From Dehalococcoidia bacterium (GTDB lineage: Bacteria; Chloroflexota; Dehalococcoidia; JACVQG01; JAHKAY01): a DNA stretch of 5,112 bases. The DNA lies in the NCBI GenBank assembly GCA_030740315.1, contig JASLXN010000119.1, positions 1 to 5,112 on the forward strand, in the 5' to 3' direction. Both the position numbers and the translations under genes were made by a program. The notes beneath the pieces are model-generated. The model was not told the origin of the DNA. It searched no databases and saw nothing but the letters and a program-made list of their open reading frames with translations. Positions 1 to 5,112 of the stretch are shown here, one piece after another; position 1 is the first letter of the stretch; each line of letters begins with the position of its first letter.

Positions 1-1176
1 TAGCCGGGAGAGGAAGTCTTCCCCACCCTGCCAGGTGGCCATTGCATGACTCTGTACCGCCTTGTAGGCCTTCTCTCGCCCCAGCCCCTTTTCTATCAAG
101 GCCAGCATAACCCGCTGGGAGAAAATCAGCCCACGGGTCAATTCCAAGTTTTGGCGCATCCGGTCAGGATAGACCAGCAGGTCGCCGATTACATAAGTAG
201 CCAGGTGGAGCATATAGTCTAGAGCCAGGCAGGAATCGGGCAGAATGATACGCTCCGCGGAGGAGTGTGAGATGTCCCTTTCATGCCACAGGGCGATGTT
301 CTCCATAGCCGTCAAAGAGAACCCCCGGAGCAGGCGTGTAAGGCCGCAGATGCGCTCGCATAGCTCTGGATTGCGTTTGTGGGGCATAGCCGACGAGCCG
401 GTCTGGCCAGGCTCAAAAGGCTCTTCTACCTCCCGAACCTCGGTGCGTTGCAAGCCCCGGATTTCCGTTGCAATCTTCTCTAATGAGCATCCAATAAGGG
501 CCAAAGTGACCACGAACTGTGCGTGGCGGTCCCGCTGCACGATCTGGCTGGATATGGCTGCCGGCTCAAGGCCCAACCGGCGGCAGGCGGACTCCTCCAC
601 CCCTAAAGGGACGGTGGCATGGGTGCCCACGGCCCCGGAGATTTTGCCCACGGATATCTGGCGTCGGGCCTCCTTCAGTCGGACCTGGTGTCGTTTCATC
701 TCCTCTACCCACAGGGCTAGTTTAAGGCCCAGAGTGGTCGGCTCGGCATGAACTCCGTGGGTGCGGCCGATCATAACGGTGTTCTTGTGTTTAAGCGCCT
801 GCCTTACCAGGGCTTTCAGGAAACCGTCAACCCCTTTGGACAAGAGTGCCTCAGCCTCCATGAGTTGCAGACCCAGGGCGGTATCTATAACATCGGAGGA
901 GGTGAGGCCGAAGTGTATGAAGCGGCTCTCCTCACCCACCGTCTCCCCGACGGCGCGCAGGAAAGCGGTGACATCGTGGTGGGTCTCCTTGAGGATTTGG
1001 TCCATGCGCTCCAGGCTGAAACCGGCGGCCCGTATGGGGGGCATCGCCTTTTGCGGCACAACCCCCGCCTCGGCCCAGGCCTCGGCCACGGCGACTTCCA
1101 CCTGGAGCCACTTTGAGAACTTGCTCTCATCCGACCACACTTGTTTCATATCGGGCCGGGAGTAACGCTCAATCAT
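1..1176 (-). CDS. purB: Adenylosuccinate lyase PurB, 3' end beyond the left edge
   Basis: PurB is a cytosolic fumarate-releasing lyase of the fumarase/aspartase superfamily. It cleaves SAICAR to AICAR in IMP synthesis and adenylosuccinate to AMP. The frame is open without a stop for 392 codons from the ATG at 1176 to base 1. The start MIERYSRPDM is typical of bacterial PurB. Visible motifs are THHDV at residues 65-69 (H67 matches a conserved active-site His), HFGLTSSDVIDTA at 88-100, GRTHGVHAEPTTLG at 137-150 (H140 is the probable catalytic His), and the superfamily signature GSSAMPHKRNP at 260-270, whose loop serines (S261/S262) include the catalytic base. Bacterial PurB of this type is about 430 residues, so roughly the last 40 lie outside the window. 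It is the last visible gene of the operon, 35 bases after a relic gene. A weak AGGTG sits 9 bases before the start. Identity is certain from the sequence. Confidence 0.97.
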   Translation of the reverse strand, partial: MIERYSRPDMKQVWSDESKFSKWLQVEVAVAEAWAEAGVVPQKAMPPIRAAGFSLERMDQILKETHHDVTAFLRAVGETVGEESRFIHFGLTSSDVIDTALGLQLMEAEALLSKGVDGFLKALVRQALKHKNTVMIGRTHGVHAEPTTLGLKLALWVEEMKRHQVRLKEARRQISVGKISGAVGTHATVPLGVEESACRRLGLEPAAISSQIVQRDRHAQFVVTLALIGCSLEKIATEIRGLQRTEVREVEEPFEPGQTGSSAMPHKRNPELCERICGLTRLLRGFSLTAMENIALWHERDISHSSAERIILPDSCLALDYMLHLATYVIGDLLVYPDRMRQNLELTRGLIFSQRVMLALIEKGLGREKAYKAVQSHAMATWQGGEDFLSRL

Positions 1177-1187
1177 TGTTTACCGCA

Positions 1188-1200
1188 CCTGCCAAGCAGG
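1188..1200 (-). promoter_or_regulatory. Small hairpin overlapping the purB ribosome binding region
   Basis: On the minus strand CCTGC and GCAGG form a perfect 5-bp stem with a 3-base loop. The 3' arm contains the AGG of the only Shine-Dalgarno-like stretch (AGGTG) before the purB ATG. Folding would therefore partly hide the ribosome binding site. No U-run follows, so it is not an intrinsic terminator. A 5-bp stem can arise by chance, so function is inference. Confidence 0.25.
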
Positions 1201-1211
1201 AGTTAAGCCGT

Positions 1212-1615
1212 TCAACCAAGAGGTGTGAAGTCTCCATAGTGATACCTGGATTCGCCCGGCTGAGAAATTACAATAGGGCCCTTGTTTCGTGCTTTGGTAA
1301 GCAGACGAACGGCTTGCGTAATTGATAGACTCGCGCGTTTGAGAGAGTCCAGCATTCTTTGCAACATATTCAGCAATCACTTGTCCGAAACCCTCTCCAA
1401 CCGTAAGGAGAATGTCTGGCAACTTCAGCATAGGGTCTCCCAAGCCTATCTTAATTAAATAGCCCTCAATGGAGTGGCTGGTGATGCGTAGGCTGGCGAG
1501 GTTTTCGTCCTCCCATGTTGGTATAACCAACCAGGATGTTCATCTGGGCACGGTCTAAGAATTTGCCCTCCTGAATGCCCAGAAAGTTGGTTATGAAGAG
1601 TTCTTTGATGCGCAT
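1212..1615 (-). pseudogene. Frameshifted relic of an unidentified gene between purE and purB; N-terminus resembles an AAA/OLD-type ATPase
   Basis: The ATG at 1615 touches the purE stop (TAAATG). The first frame reads MRIKELFITNFLGIQEGKF and then NILVGYTNMGG before stopping at 1466. This looks like the first strand and a degraded P-loop (compare NxLxGxNxxGKS) of an AAA/OLD-type ATPase, but the Walker A lysine is missing. Plausible protein continues in the next frame from about 1505 (LASLRITSHSIEGYLIKIG, then LTVGEGFGQVIAEYVAKNA). It moves to the third frame from about 1345 (SLKRASLSITQAVRLLTKA, then NKGPIVISQPGESRYHYGD) and stops at 1212. Both changes are +1 shifts, and the 404-bp span fits about 134 codons plus two extra bases. 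By hand count, GC3 falls from about 65% in the first part to about 41% in the last, well below the neighbours. I read it as a decayed gene, possibly an internally deleted ATPase remnant. The original function is not recognised. It occupies nearly all of the 439-bp purE-purB gap. Confidence 0.55.
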
Positions 1616-2071
1616 TTACCAGTCCCCTGCCTGCTCCCGCTTGAATGTTTCGTATGTCTCTTTAATATTATTATGTTTGAGGGCCAGTATGCGGGCGGCC
1701 AAAAGGGCGGCGTTCTTGGCACCATTTATCCCTACGGTGGCCACCGGCACCCCGCCCGGCATCTGCACCATGGAGTACAGGGCATCCGTCCCCTTCAGTT
1801 CGGTGGTGGCCAGGGGAAGGCCGATGACCGGCAGGGCGGTCCAAGCGGCCAGCACCCCGGGCAGGTGGGCGGCACCCCCTGCTGCGGCGATGAGCACCTC
1901 AAAGCCCCGCTCCGGTGCGGACAGGCCGTAATCCCGCACCTTCTCCGGTTGCCGGTGTGCGGATATCACCTTCACCTCGTAATCAATGCCCATCTCCTCC
2001 AGCGTCTTTGTGGCACCCTCTACCAGTGGGGCATCGTTGGCCGAGCCCATCAGCACCCCCACTAAGGGCAT
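1616..2071 (-). CDS. purE: N5-carboxyaminoimidazole ribonucleotide mutase PurE (class I type)
   Basis: PurE converts N5-CAIR to CAIR in de novo purine synthesis and forms a cytosolic octamer in known family members. The 151-residue product has the whole PurE fold. It shows the nucleotide-phosphate loop MGSAND at residues 8-13, SAHRQP at 37-42 (H39, R40) and AAAGGAAHLPGVLA at 62-75, whose GGAAHLPG is characteristic of class I enzymes that depend on PurK. The conserved stretch around PGGVPVATVGINGAKNAALLA lies at about 105-124. The usual GS-x-S-D is GSAND here, with Asn for the second Ser. The start is the ATG at 2071. It overlaps the purD stop as TAATG, is preceded by a strong GGAGGTGA, and gives the usual N-terminus MPLVGVLMGS. 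The longer frame opening at 2113 would add 14 residues encoded inside purD and is unlikely. Length is slightly short but normal. No purK is visible in the window. Confidence 0.96.
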   Translation of the reverse strand: MPLVGVLMGSANDAPLVEGATKTLEEMGIDYEVKVISAHRQPEKVRDYGLSAPERGFEVLIAAAGGAAHLPGVLAAWTALPVIGLPLATTELKGTDALYSMVQMPGGVPVATVGINGAKNAALLAARILALKHNNIKETYETFKREQAGDW

Positions 2072-3333
2072 TACTTCACCTCCGTGGCGGCGATGTCCCG
2101 CCTGTAATAGCACCCCTCAAAATGTATCTGGGATACATTTTCATACGCTCTGTTGCGGGCCGCCTCCATGCTATCCCCCAGGGCGGCTACCGCCAGCACC
2201 CGACCTCCGTCTGTGACCACCTGTCCCTCCTGTATTCTGGTACCGGCGTGGAACACCAGGGCCTCCGGCCCCGTCCCGTCCATACCAGTTATATGATACC
2301 CCGTCCGGTAGTCTCCTGGATAGCCTGATGAGGCCATCACCACCCCCACGCAGGGCTGCGTGTCCCATTCCACCTTAACCTTGTCCAGCCCGCCGTTAAC
2401 GCAGGCCAGCAGTGGCTCTAACAGGTCGGACTTCATGCGGGGGAGGGTGACCTGGGTCTCAGGGTCTCCGAAGCGGCAGTTGAACTCCAAAACCTTTATG
2501 CCTTCCTCGGTCAGCATGAGGCCGGCGTAGAGGACTCCTCTATAGGGGCAGCCCTCGGCGGCCATAGCCCGCACCGCGGGTTCCAGAATAGCCTCCACGG
2601 CCTGCTGGGCCATTTCCGGTGTGAAGAATCCGGGGGGGCTGAACCCACCCATGCCCCCGGTGTTCGGGCCCCTGTCACCGTCATAAATACGCTTGTAGTC
2701 GCAGGCGGGCACCAGGGGCATAACGGTGGTGCCGTCAGTGAAGGCCAGCAGGCTGACCTCCCGGCCGCTGAGGCACTGGTCAATTAGCACCTGCTCCCCG
2801 GCGGCCCCGAAGACCCTCTCCGACATGGCCTGATGCAGGGCCGATAGGGCTTCCGTCCGGGTGTGGGCCACCGTAACCCCCTTGCCCGCGGCCAGGCCGT
2901 CCGCTTTGACCACCAGGGGTAGGGGCTGATCCTTAACATAGCGCTGGGCCTGCGAGTAGTCTGAAAACACCTCACCGGGGGGGCAGGGCAGGCCGTACTT
3001 CTGCATCAGGTGGTGCGATAAGGCCTTGCTGGCCTCTATCTGGGCGGCGGCGGCGGTGGGGCCGAAGACGGGCAGTCCCAGCCCCTGGAAGCGGTCCACG
3101 ATACCAGCGGCCAGGGGGGCCTCCGGGCCGACCACGGTTAAATCAATACTTAGTTTCTGAGCGGCATCCGCCAGGGCGTTGATATCTCCGGCCTTGATGG
3201 GGAGGTTCTCGCCCAGAGAAGCGGTGCCGGCGTTGCCGGGGGCGGTGTATATGCGGGATACCCGGGTGCTCCGAGAGAGCTTCCAGACCAGGGCGTGCTC
3301 CCTCCCCCCACCACCAACGATGAGGAGCTTCAA
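2071..3333 (-). CDS. purD: Phosphoribosylamine-glycine ligase (GAR synthetase) PurD
   Basis: PurD joins glycine to 5-phosphoribosylamine with ATP to make glycinamide ribonucleotide, the second step of IMP synthesis. The 420-residue product is full family length and has the ATP-grasp arrangement. The N-terminal domain contains KLLIVGGGGREHAL (2-15), APGNAGTA (31-38) and VVGPEAPL (67-74). The ATP-grasp part contains VVKADGLAAGKGV (141-153), LSGREVSLLAF (188-198), NTGGMGG (224-230) and the metal-binding EFNCRFGDPETQ (283-294). The C-terminal domain contains FHAGTR (361-366) and ends YYRRDIAATEVK. The start is a TTG at 3333: the only nearby ATG (3338) is out of frame, and KLLIVGGGG is the normal family N-terminus. 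A GGGGA sits 5 bases before it. It follows guaA by 71 bp and overlaps purE by one base. The TTG overlaps the TGA of a 22-codon ORF, so coupled translation is possible. No key residue appears to be missing. Confidence 0.97.
   Translation of the reverse strand: MKLLIVGGGGREHALVWKLSRSTRVSRIYTAPGNAGTASLGENLPIKAGDINALADAAQKLSIDLTVVGPEAPLAAGIVDRFQGLGLPVFGPTAAAAQIEASKALSHHLMQKYGLPCPPGEVFSDYSQAQRYVKDQPLPLVVKADGLAAGKGVTVAHTRTEALSALHQAMSERVFGAAGEQVLIDQCLSGREVSLLAFTDGTTVMPLVPACDYKRIYDGDRGPNTGGMGGFSPPGFFTPEMAQQAVEAILEPAVRAMAAEGCPYRGVLYAGLMLTEEGIKVLEFNCRFGDPETQVTLPRMKSDLLEPLLACVNGGLDKVKVEWDTQPCVGVVMASSGYPGDYRTGYHITGMDGTGPEALVFHAGTRIQEGQVVTDGGRVLAVAALGDSMEAARNRAYENVSQIHFEGCYYRRDIAATEVK
2076..2083 (-). promoter_or_regulatory. 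Strong Shine-Dalgarno of purE inside the 3' end of purD
   Basis: GGAGGTGA on the minus strand lies 4 bases before the ATG at 2071 (7 bases counted from GGAGG). It decides the purE start against the upstream candidate at 2113. With the TAATG overlap it indicates translational coupling of purE to purD. Confidence 0.85.
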
Positions 3334-3398
3334 AGCATTCCCCGCCAGTTTAGCGGGATGTCGGGCACGATGATGCAGGGATGGTCAGTGGGGTACAT
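3330..3398 (-). CDS. Possible 22-residue leader or coupling peptide between guaA and purD
   Basis: An ATG six bases after the guaA stop opens a frame of 22 codons. It begins MYPTDHPCIIVPD and ends NWRGML, and its TGA overlaps the TTG start of purD (CTTTGA). By hand count over the 21 codons after the ATG, GC is about 57% at position 1, 43% at position 2 and 76% at position 3. That is the order expected of coding DNA in this genome, though the sample is tiny. The peptide has no recognisable domain, signal or membrane segment, and only a weak GAGTGG-like sequence precedes it. It could be a real small protein, a device that carries ribosomes to the weak purD start, or chance. Confidence 0.3.
   Translation of the reverse strand: MYPTDHPCIIVPDIPLNWRGML
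3341..3357 (-). promoter_or_regulatory. Small hairpin next to the purD ribosome binding site
   Basis: On the minus strand CCCGC and GCGGG form a perfect 5-bp GC-rich stem with a 7-base loop (TAAACTG). The 3' arm runs directly into the GGGGA that is the best Shine-Dalgarno candidate for the TTG start of purD. There is no U-run, so it is not a terminator. Ribosomes translating the small ORF at 3330-3398 would melt it, which would fit coupling. The function is inferred. Confidence 0.3.
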
Positions 3399-3404
3399 GC
3401 CACT

Positions 3405-5045
3405 CTACTCCCACTCTATGGTGGCGGGGGGTTTGGAGGAGATGTCATACACCACCCGATTGACACCGGGGACCTCGTTGACGATACGGGTGGATATGCG
3501 GCCCAGGAGGTCGTAGGGCAGCCTTGCCCAGTCTGCGGTCATGGCATCATCGCTGGTCACAGCGCGCACCGCCACCACATAGCCGTAGGTGCGGTGGTCG
3601 CCCATCACCCCCACGCTGCGGGCATCCGTAAGCACGGCAAAGGTCTGCCATAGCTCGCTATAGAGTTTCGCCTTCTTGATTTCGTTCATCACAATCCAGT
3701 CCGCAGCCCGAAGGACCTCCAACTTCTCCTGGGTGACCTCGCCGATAATGCGGATGGCCAGGCCGGGACCGGGGAAGGGCTGACGCCACACCATCTCATC
3801 CGGCATACCCATTGCGGCCCCCACCTCCCGCACCTCATCCTTGAACAGGGAGCGCAGGGGCTCCAGCAGCTCCAGATTCATCACGGAGGGCAGCCCACCC
3901 ACATTGTGGTGGGTCTTGATGCGGGCGGAGCCTTTGGAGTCCGGCGTGGAGCTCTCTATGACATCAGGGTAAAGGGTGCCCTGGGCCAGGAAGTGAACCT
4001 GGCCGATTCTTGAGGCCTCCTCTTCAAATACCCGGATGAACTCCTCCCCTACCAGCCGCCGTTTCTTCTCGGGGTCGATGACACCCTGAAGCTTGCCCAG
4101 AAAACGCTGGCTGGCGTCCGCATAGACCACATTCATGCGAAGGTGTTGCTTGAAAGTGTTCAGGTTCCGCTCCACCTCGTCGCGGCGCAGCAGGCCGGTG
4201 TTCACATAGATGCAGGTGAGCTGGTCCCCCACCGCCCGGTGGATGAGGGTGGCCACCACCGCCGAGTCCACTCCGCCCGATAGGGCACACACCACCTTGC
4301 CGCTGCCTACATGCTCCCGCAGGCTTCCCATGGTATCGGATATGAAGTTGGAGGTAGTCCAGGTGCCCTTGCAACCGCACACATCGAACAGGAAGTTACG
4401 TATGATGTCCTTTCCATGGGGGGTATGGGCTACCTCCGGATGGAACAGCATACCGTAGATGTTCTGGTCGTTGCCCATGGCGGCCACCGGGGAGTTATCC
4501 GTATAGGCCAGGGCACTGAAGCCCGGCGGTGTTTCAACTATCAGGTCTCCGTGGCTCATCCAGACCGGCATGGAGGTTGGGAGGCCGAACCAGAGGGGGG
4601 AGTCTGTGCTGAGGTTGAGGGTGGCGTGGCCGTACTCATGGCTGGGGGTGGGGGTGACCTTCCCCCCCAGCTGGTGCACCAGAGTCTGCATACCGTAGCA
4701 GATGCCCAGCACCGGCAGGTGTTTATCGTAGACCCAGGAAGGGGCCATGGGCGCCCCATCTTCGTAGACGCTGGCCGGGCCACCGGAGAGGATGAAGCCT
4801 TTGGGGTTCAGAGCCGCTACCTTCTCCCACGAAGCATCATAAGGCACCATCTCGCTATAGACATTGCATTCCCGTATGCGCCGGGCGATGAGCATGTTGT
4901 ACTGGGAGCCGAAGTCAATAACGGCCACAGTCTCGCGCATGCGCCGCCGCTGCTGACGGGAGACCGCTCTCTGGCCACGCCTCTCCTTGGCTATTTCCAG
5001 ATATGTGGAGACCTCGATATCGCCAGTGGTGGAGATGCGGTCCAT
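3405..5045 (-). CDS. guaA: GMP synthase (glutamine-hydrolysing) GuaA
   Basis: GuaA makes GMP from XMP, ATP and glutamine, the last step of the guanine branch, in the cytosol. The class I amidotransferase domain has VAVIDFGSQYN (40-50), ILSGGPASVY (85-94), the catalytic Cys in GICYGMQ (C116) and the His and Glu of HPEV (H202, E204). The ATP-pyrophosphatase domain has the PP-loop SGGVDS (256-261), GTLYPDVIES (355-364) and KTHHNVGGLP (376-385). The C-terminal dimerisation domain has PFPGPG (423-428) and the invariant ending ISSKPPATIEWE. The frame gives 546 residues, while the family is usually about 510-525. The ATG at 4940 (residue 36) would give 511. I keep the upstream ATG because the extra 35 codons show coding-like composition (GC3 about 74%, GC1 62%, GC2 53% by hand) and neither ATG has a clear Shine-Dalgarno. 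An in-frame TGA lies 18 bases upstream of it. It is the first visible gene of the operon. Identity is certain; the start is not. Confidence 0.96.
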   Translation of the reverse strand: MDRISTTGDIEVSTYLEIAKERRGQRAVSRQQRRRMRETVAVIDFGSQYNMLIARRIRECNVYSEMVPYDASWEKVAALNPKGFILSGGPASVYEDGAPMAPSWVYDKHLPVLGICYGMQTLVHQLGGKVTPTPSHEYGHATLNLSTDSPLWFGLPTSMPVWMSHGDLIVETPPGFSALAYTDNSPVAAMGNDQNIYGMLFHPEVAHTPHGKDIIRNFLFDVCGCKGTWTTSNFISDTMGSLREHVGSGKVVCALSGGVDSAVVATLIHRAVGDQLTCIYVNTGLLRRDEVERNLNTFKQHLRMNVVYADASQRFLGKLQGVIDPEKKRRLVGEEFIRVFEEEASRIGQVHFLAQGTLYPDVIESSTPDSKGSARIKTHHNVGGLPSVMNLELLEPLRSLFKDEVREVGAAMGMPDEMVWRQPFPGPGLAIRIIGEVTQEKLEVLRAADWIVMNEIKKAKLYSELWQTFAVLTDARSVGVMGDHRTYGYVVAVRAVTSDDAMTADWARLPYDLLGRISTRIVNEVPGVNRVVYDISSKPPATIEWE

Positions 5046-5046
5046 G

Positions 5047-5075
5047 TTGAGTACAGGGTATCACCGTGCTATACT
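5047..5075 (+). promoter_or_regulatory. Candidate rightward promoter for a divergent gene beyond the window
   Basis: On the plus strand TTGAGT (5047-5052) and TATACT (5070-5075) are separated by exactly 17 bases, matching the consensus boxes at 4/6 and 5/6. Transcription would leave the window to the right. AAGGTG at 5082-5087 and ATGs at 5088 and 5101 follow, but too little sequence remains to call a gene. The element occupies the same DNA as the leftward promoter candidate, so the two would exclude each other. Confidence 0.35.
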
Positions 5076-5083
5076 GGCGTCAA
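5055..5083 (-). promoter_or_regulatory. Candidate sigma70-type promoter of the guaA-purD-purE-purB operon
   Basis: On the minus strand TTGACG (5083-5078) is a 5/6 match to the -35 box. It is followed after 17 bases by TACCCT (5060-5055), which keeps only the TA...T of the -10 box but is preceded by TGA, an extended -10 TGN. The expected start is near 5048, only a few bases before the ATG at 5045. So either guaA is read almost leaderless from there or translation begins at 4940 after a leader of about 108 bases. The assignment is by pattern only. Confidence 0.4.
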
Positions 5084-5112
5084 GGTGATGGCCGCTTCCC
5101 ATGATTACCCTG

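Noticed and set aside
245..751. 168-codon open frame on the plus strand
   Set aside because: It lies wholly antisense to purB, which has every family motif in the opposite strand; the product resembles no protein and the openness follows from high-GC codon usage.
748..1165. Two overlapping open frames on the plus strand (748-1116 and 761-1165)
   Set aside because: Both are antisense shadows of the N-terminal half of purB, with no recognisable domain and no ribosome binding site.
1180..1530. 116-codon minus-strand frame taken as one intact gene
   Set aside because: It opens with TTG inside a better-supported frame (the one from 1615), and its last third reads less like protein than the neighbouring frame ending at 1212. 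It is better explained as the middle of a frameshifted relic.
2072..2113. Longer purE start adding 14 residues
   Set aside because: The extra codons lie inside purD, while the ATG at 2071 has a strong Shine-Dalgarno, a TAATG junction and the normal PurE N-terminus.
1575..2328. Several plus-strand open frames of 76 to 137 codons
   Set aside because: They are antisense to purE and the end of purD, with low-complexity Gly/His/Pro-rich products typical of reversed GC-rich genes.
3334..3404. Intrinsic terminator after guaA
   Set aside because: The stem at 3341-3357 is only 5 bp, has no U-run and abuts the purD start, so it does not look like a terminator.
5088..5112. Start of a divergent gene on the plus strand
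   Set aside because: Only eight codons from the ATG at 5088 (four from the ATG at 5101) are available before the edge, which is not enough to support a coding call.

Overview
The window is a stretch of a bacterial purine nucleotide biosynthesis operon, read entirely on the minus strand (right to left). The transcription order is guaA, purD, purE, a broken unidentified gene, then purB, which runs off the left edge. The DNA is GC-rich (roughly 60% by eye). The intact genes show the codon-position pattern of a moderately high-GC bacterium and use a mix of ATG and TTG starts. A purine cluster of this make-up would suit a Chloroflexota (Dehalococcoidia-like) genome, but that is only a weak inference; no rRNA or other taxonomic marker is present.

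Layout from the right edge: 5046-5112 is a short non-coding stretch with two promoter-like signals facing opposite ways and overlapping each other. guaA (3405-5045) follows and carries an N-terminal extension of about 35 residues relative to the usual start. A 71-bp guaA-purD gap holds a 22-codon ORF whose stop overlaps the TTG start of purD, and a small hairpin near the purD ribosome binding site. purD (2071-3333) overlaps purE (1616-2071) by one base (TAATG), with a strong Shine-Dalgarno inside the end of purD. Directly after the purE stop (TAAATG), a relic gene fills 1212-1615. It can be followed only through three different reading frames, and its latter part has much lower GC3 than its neighbours. 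purB (1-1176) begins 35 bases further on and lacks only about its last 40 residues.

Together the genes cover scattered steps of one pathway. PurD makes glycinamide ribonucleotide (step 2). PurE forms CAIR from N5-CAIR. PurB acts twice, once on SAICAR and once on adenylosuccinate in the AMP branch. GuaA finishes GMP from XMP. The operon therefore carries the terminal enzyme of both the AMP and the GMP branch. The PurE looks like class I, so a PurK is expected elsewhere in the genome. I see no CRISPR array, tRNA, rRNA, insertion sequence or phage gene. The window is mostly ordinary housekeeping sequence; the points worth a second look are the relic gene, the small ORF, the guaA extension and the paired promoters.
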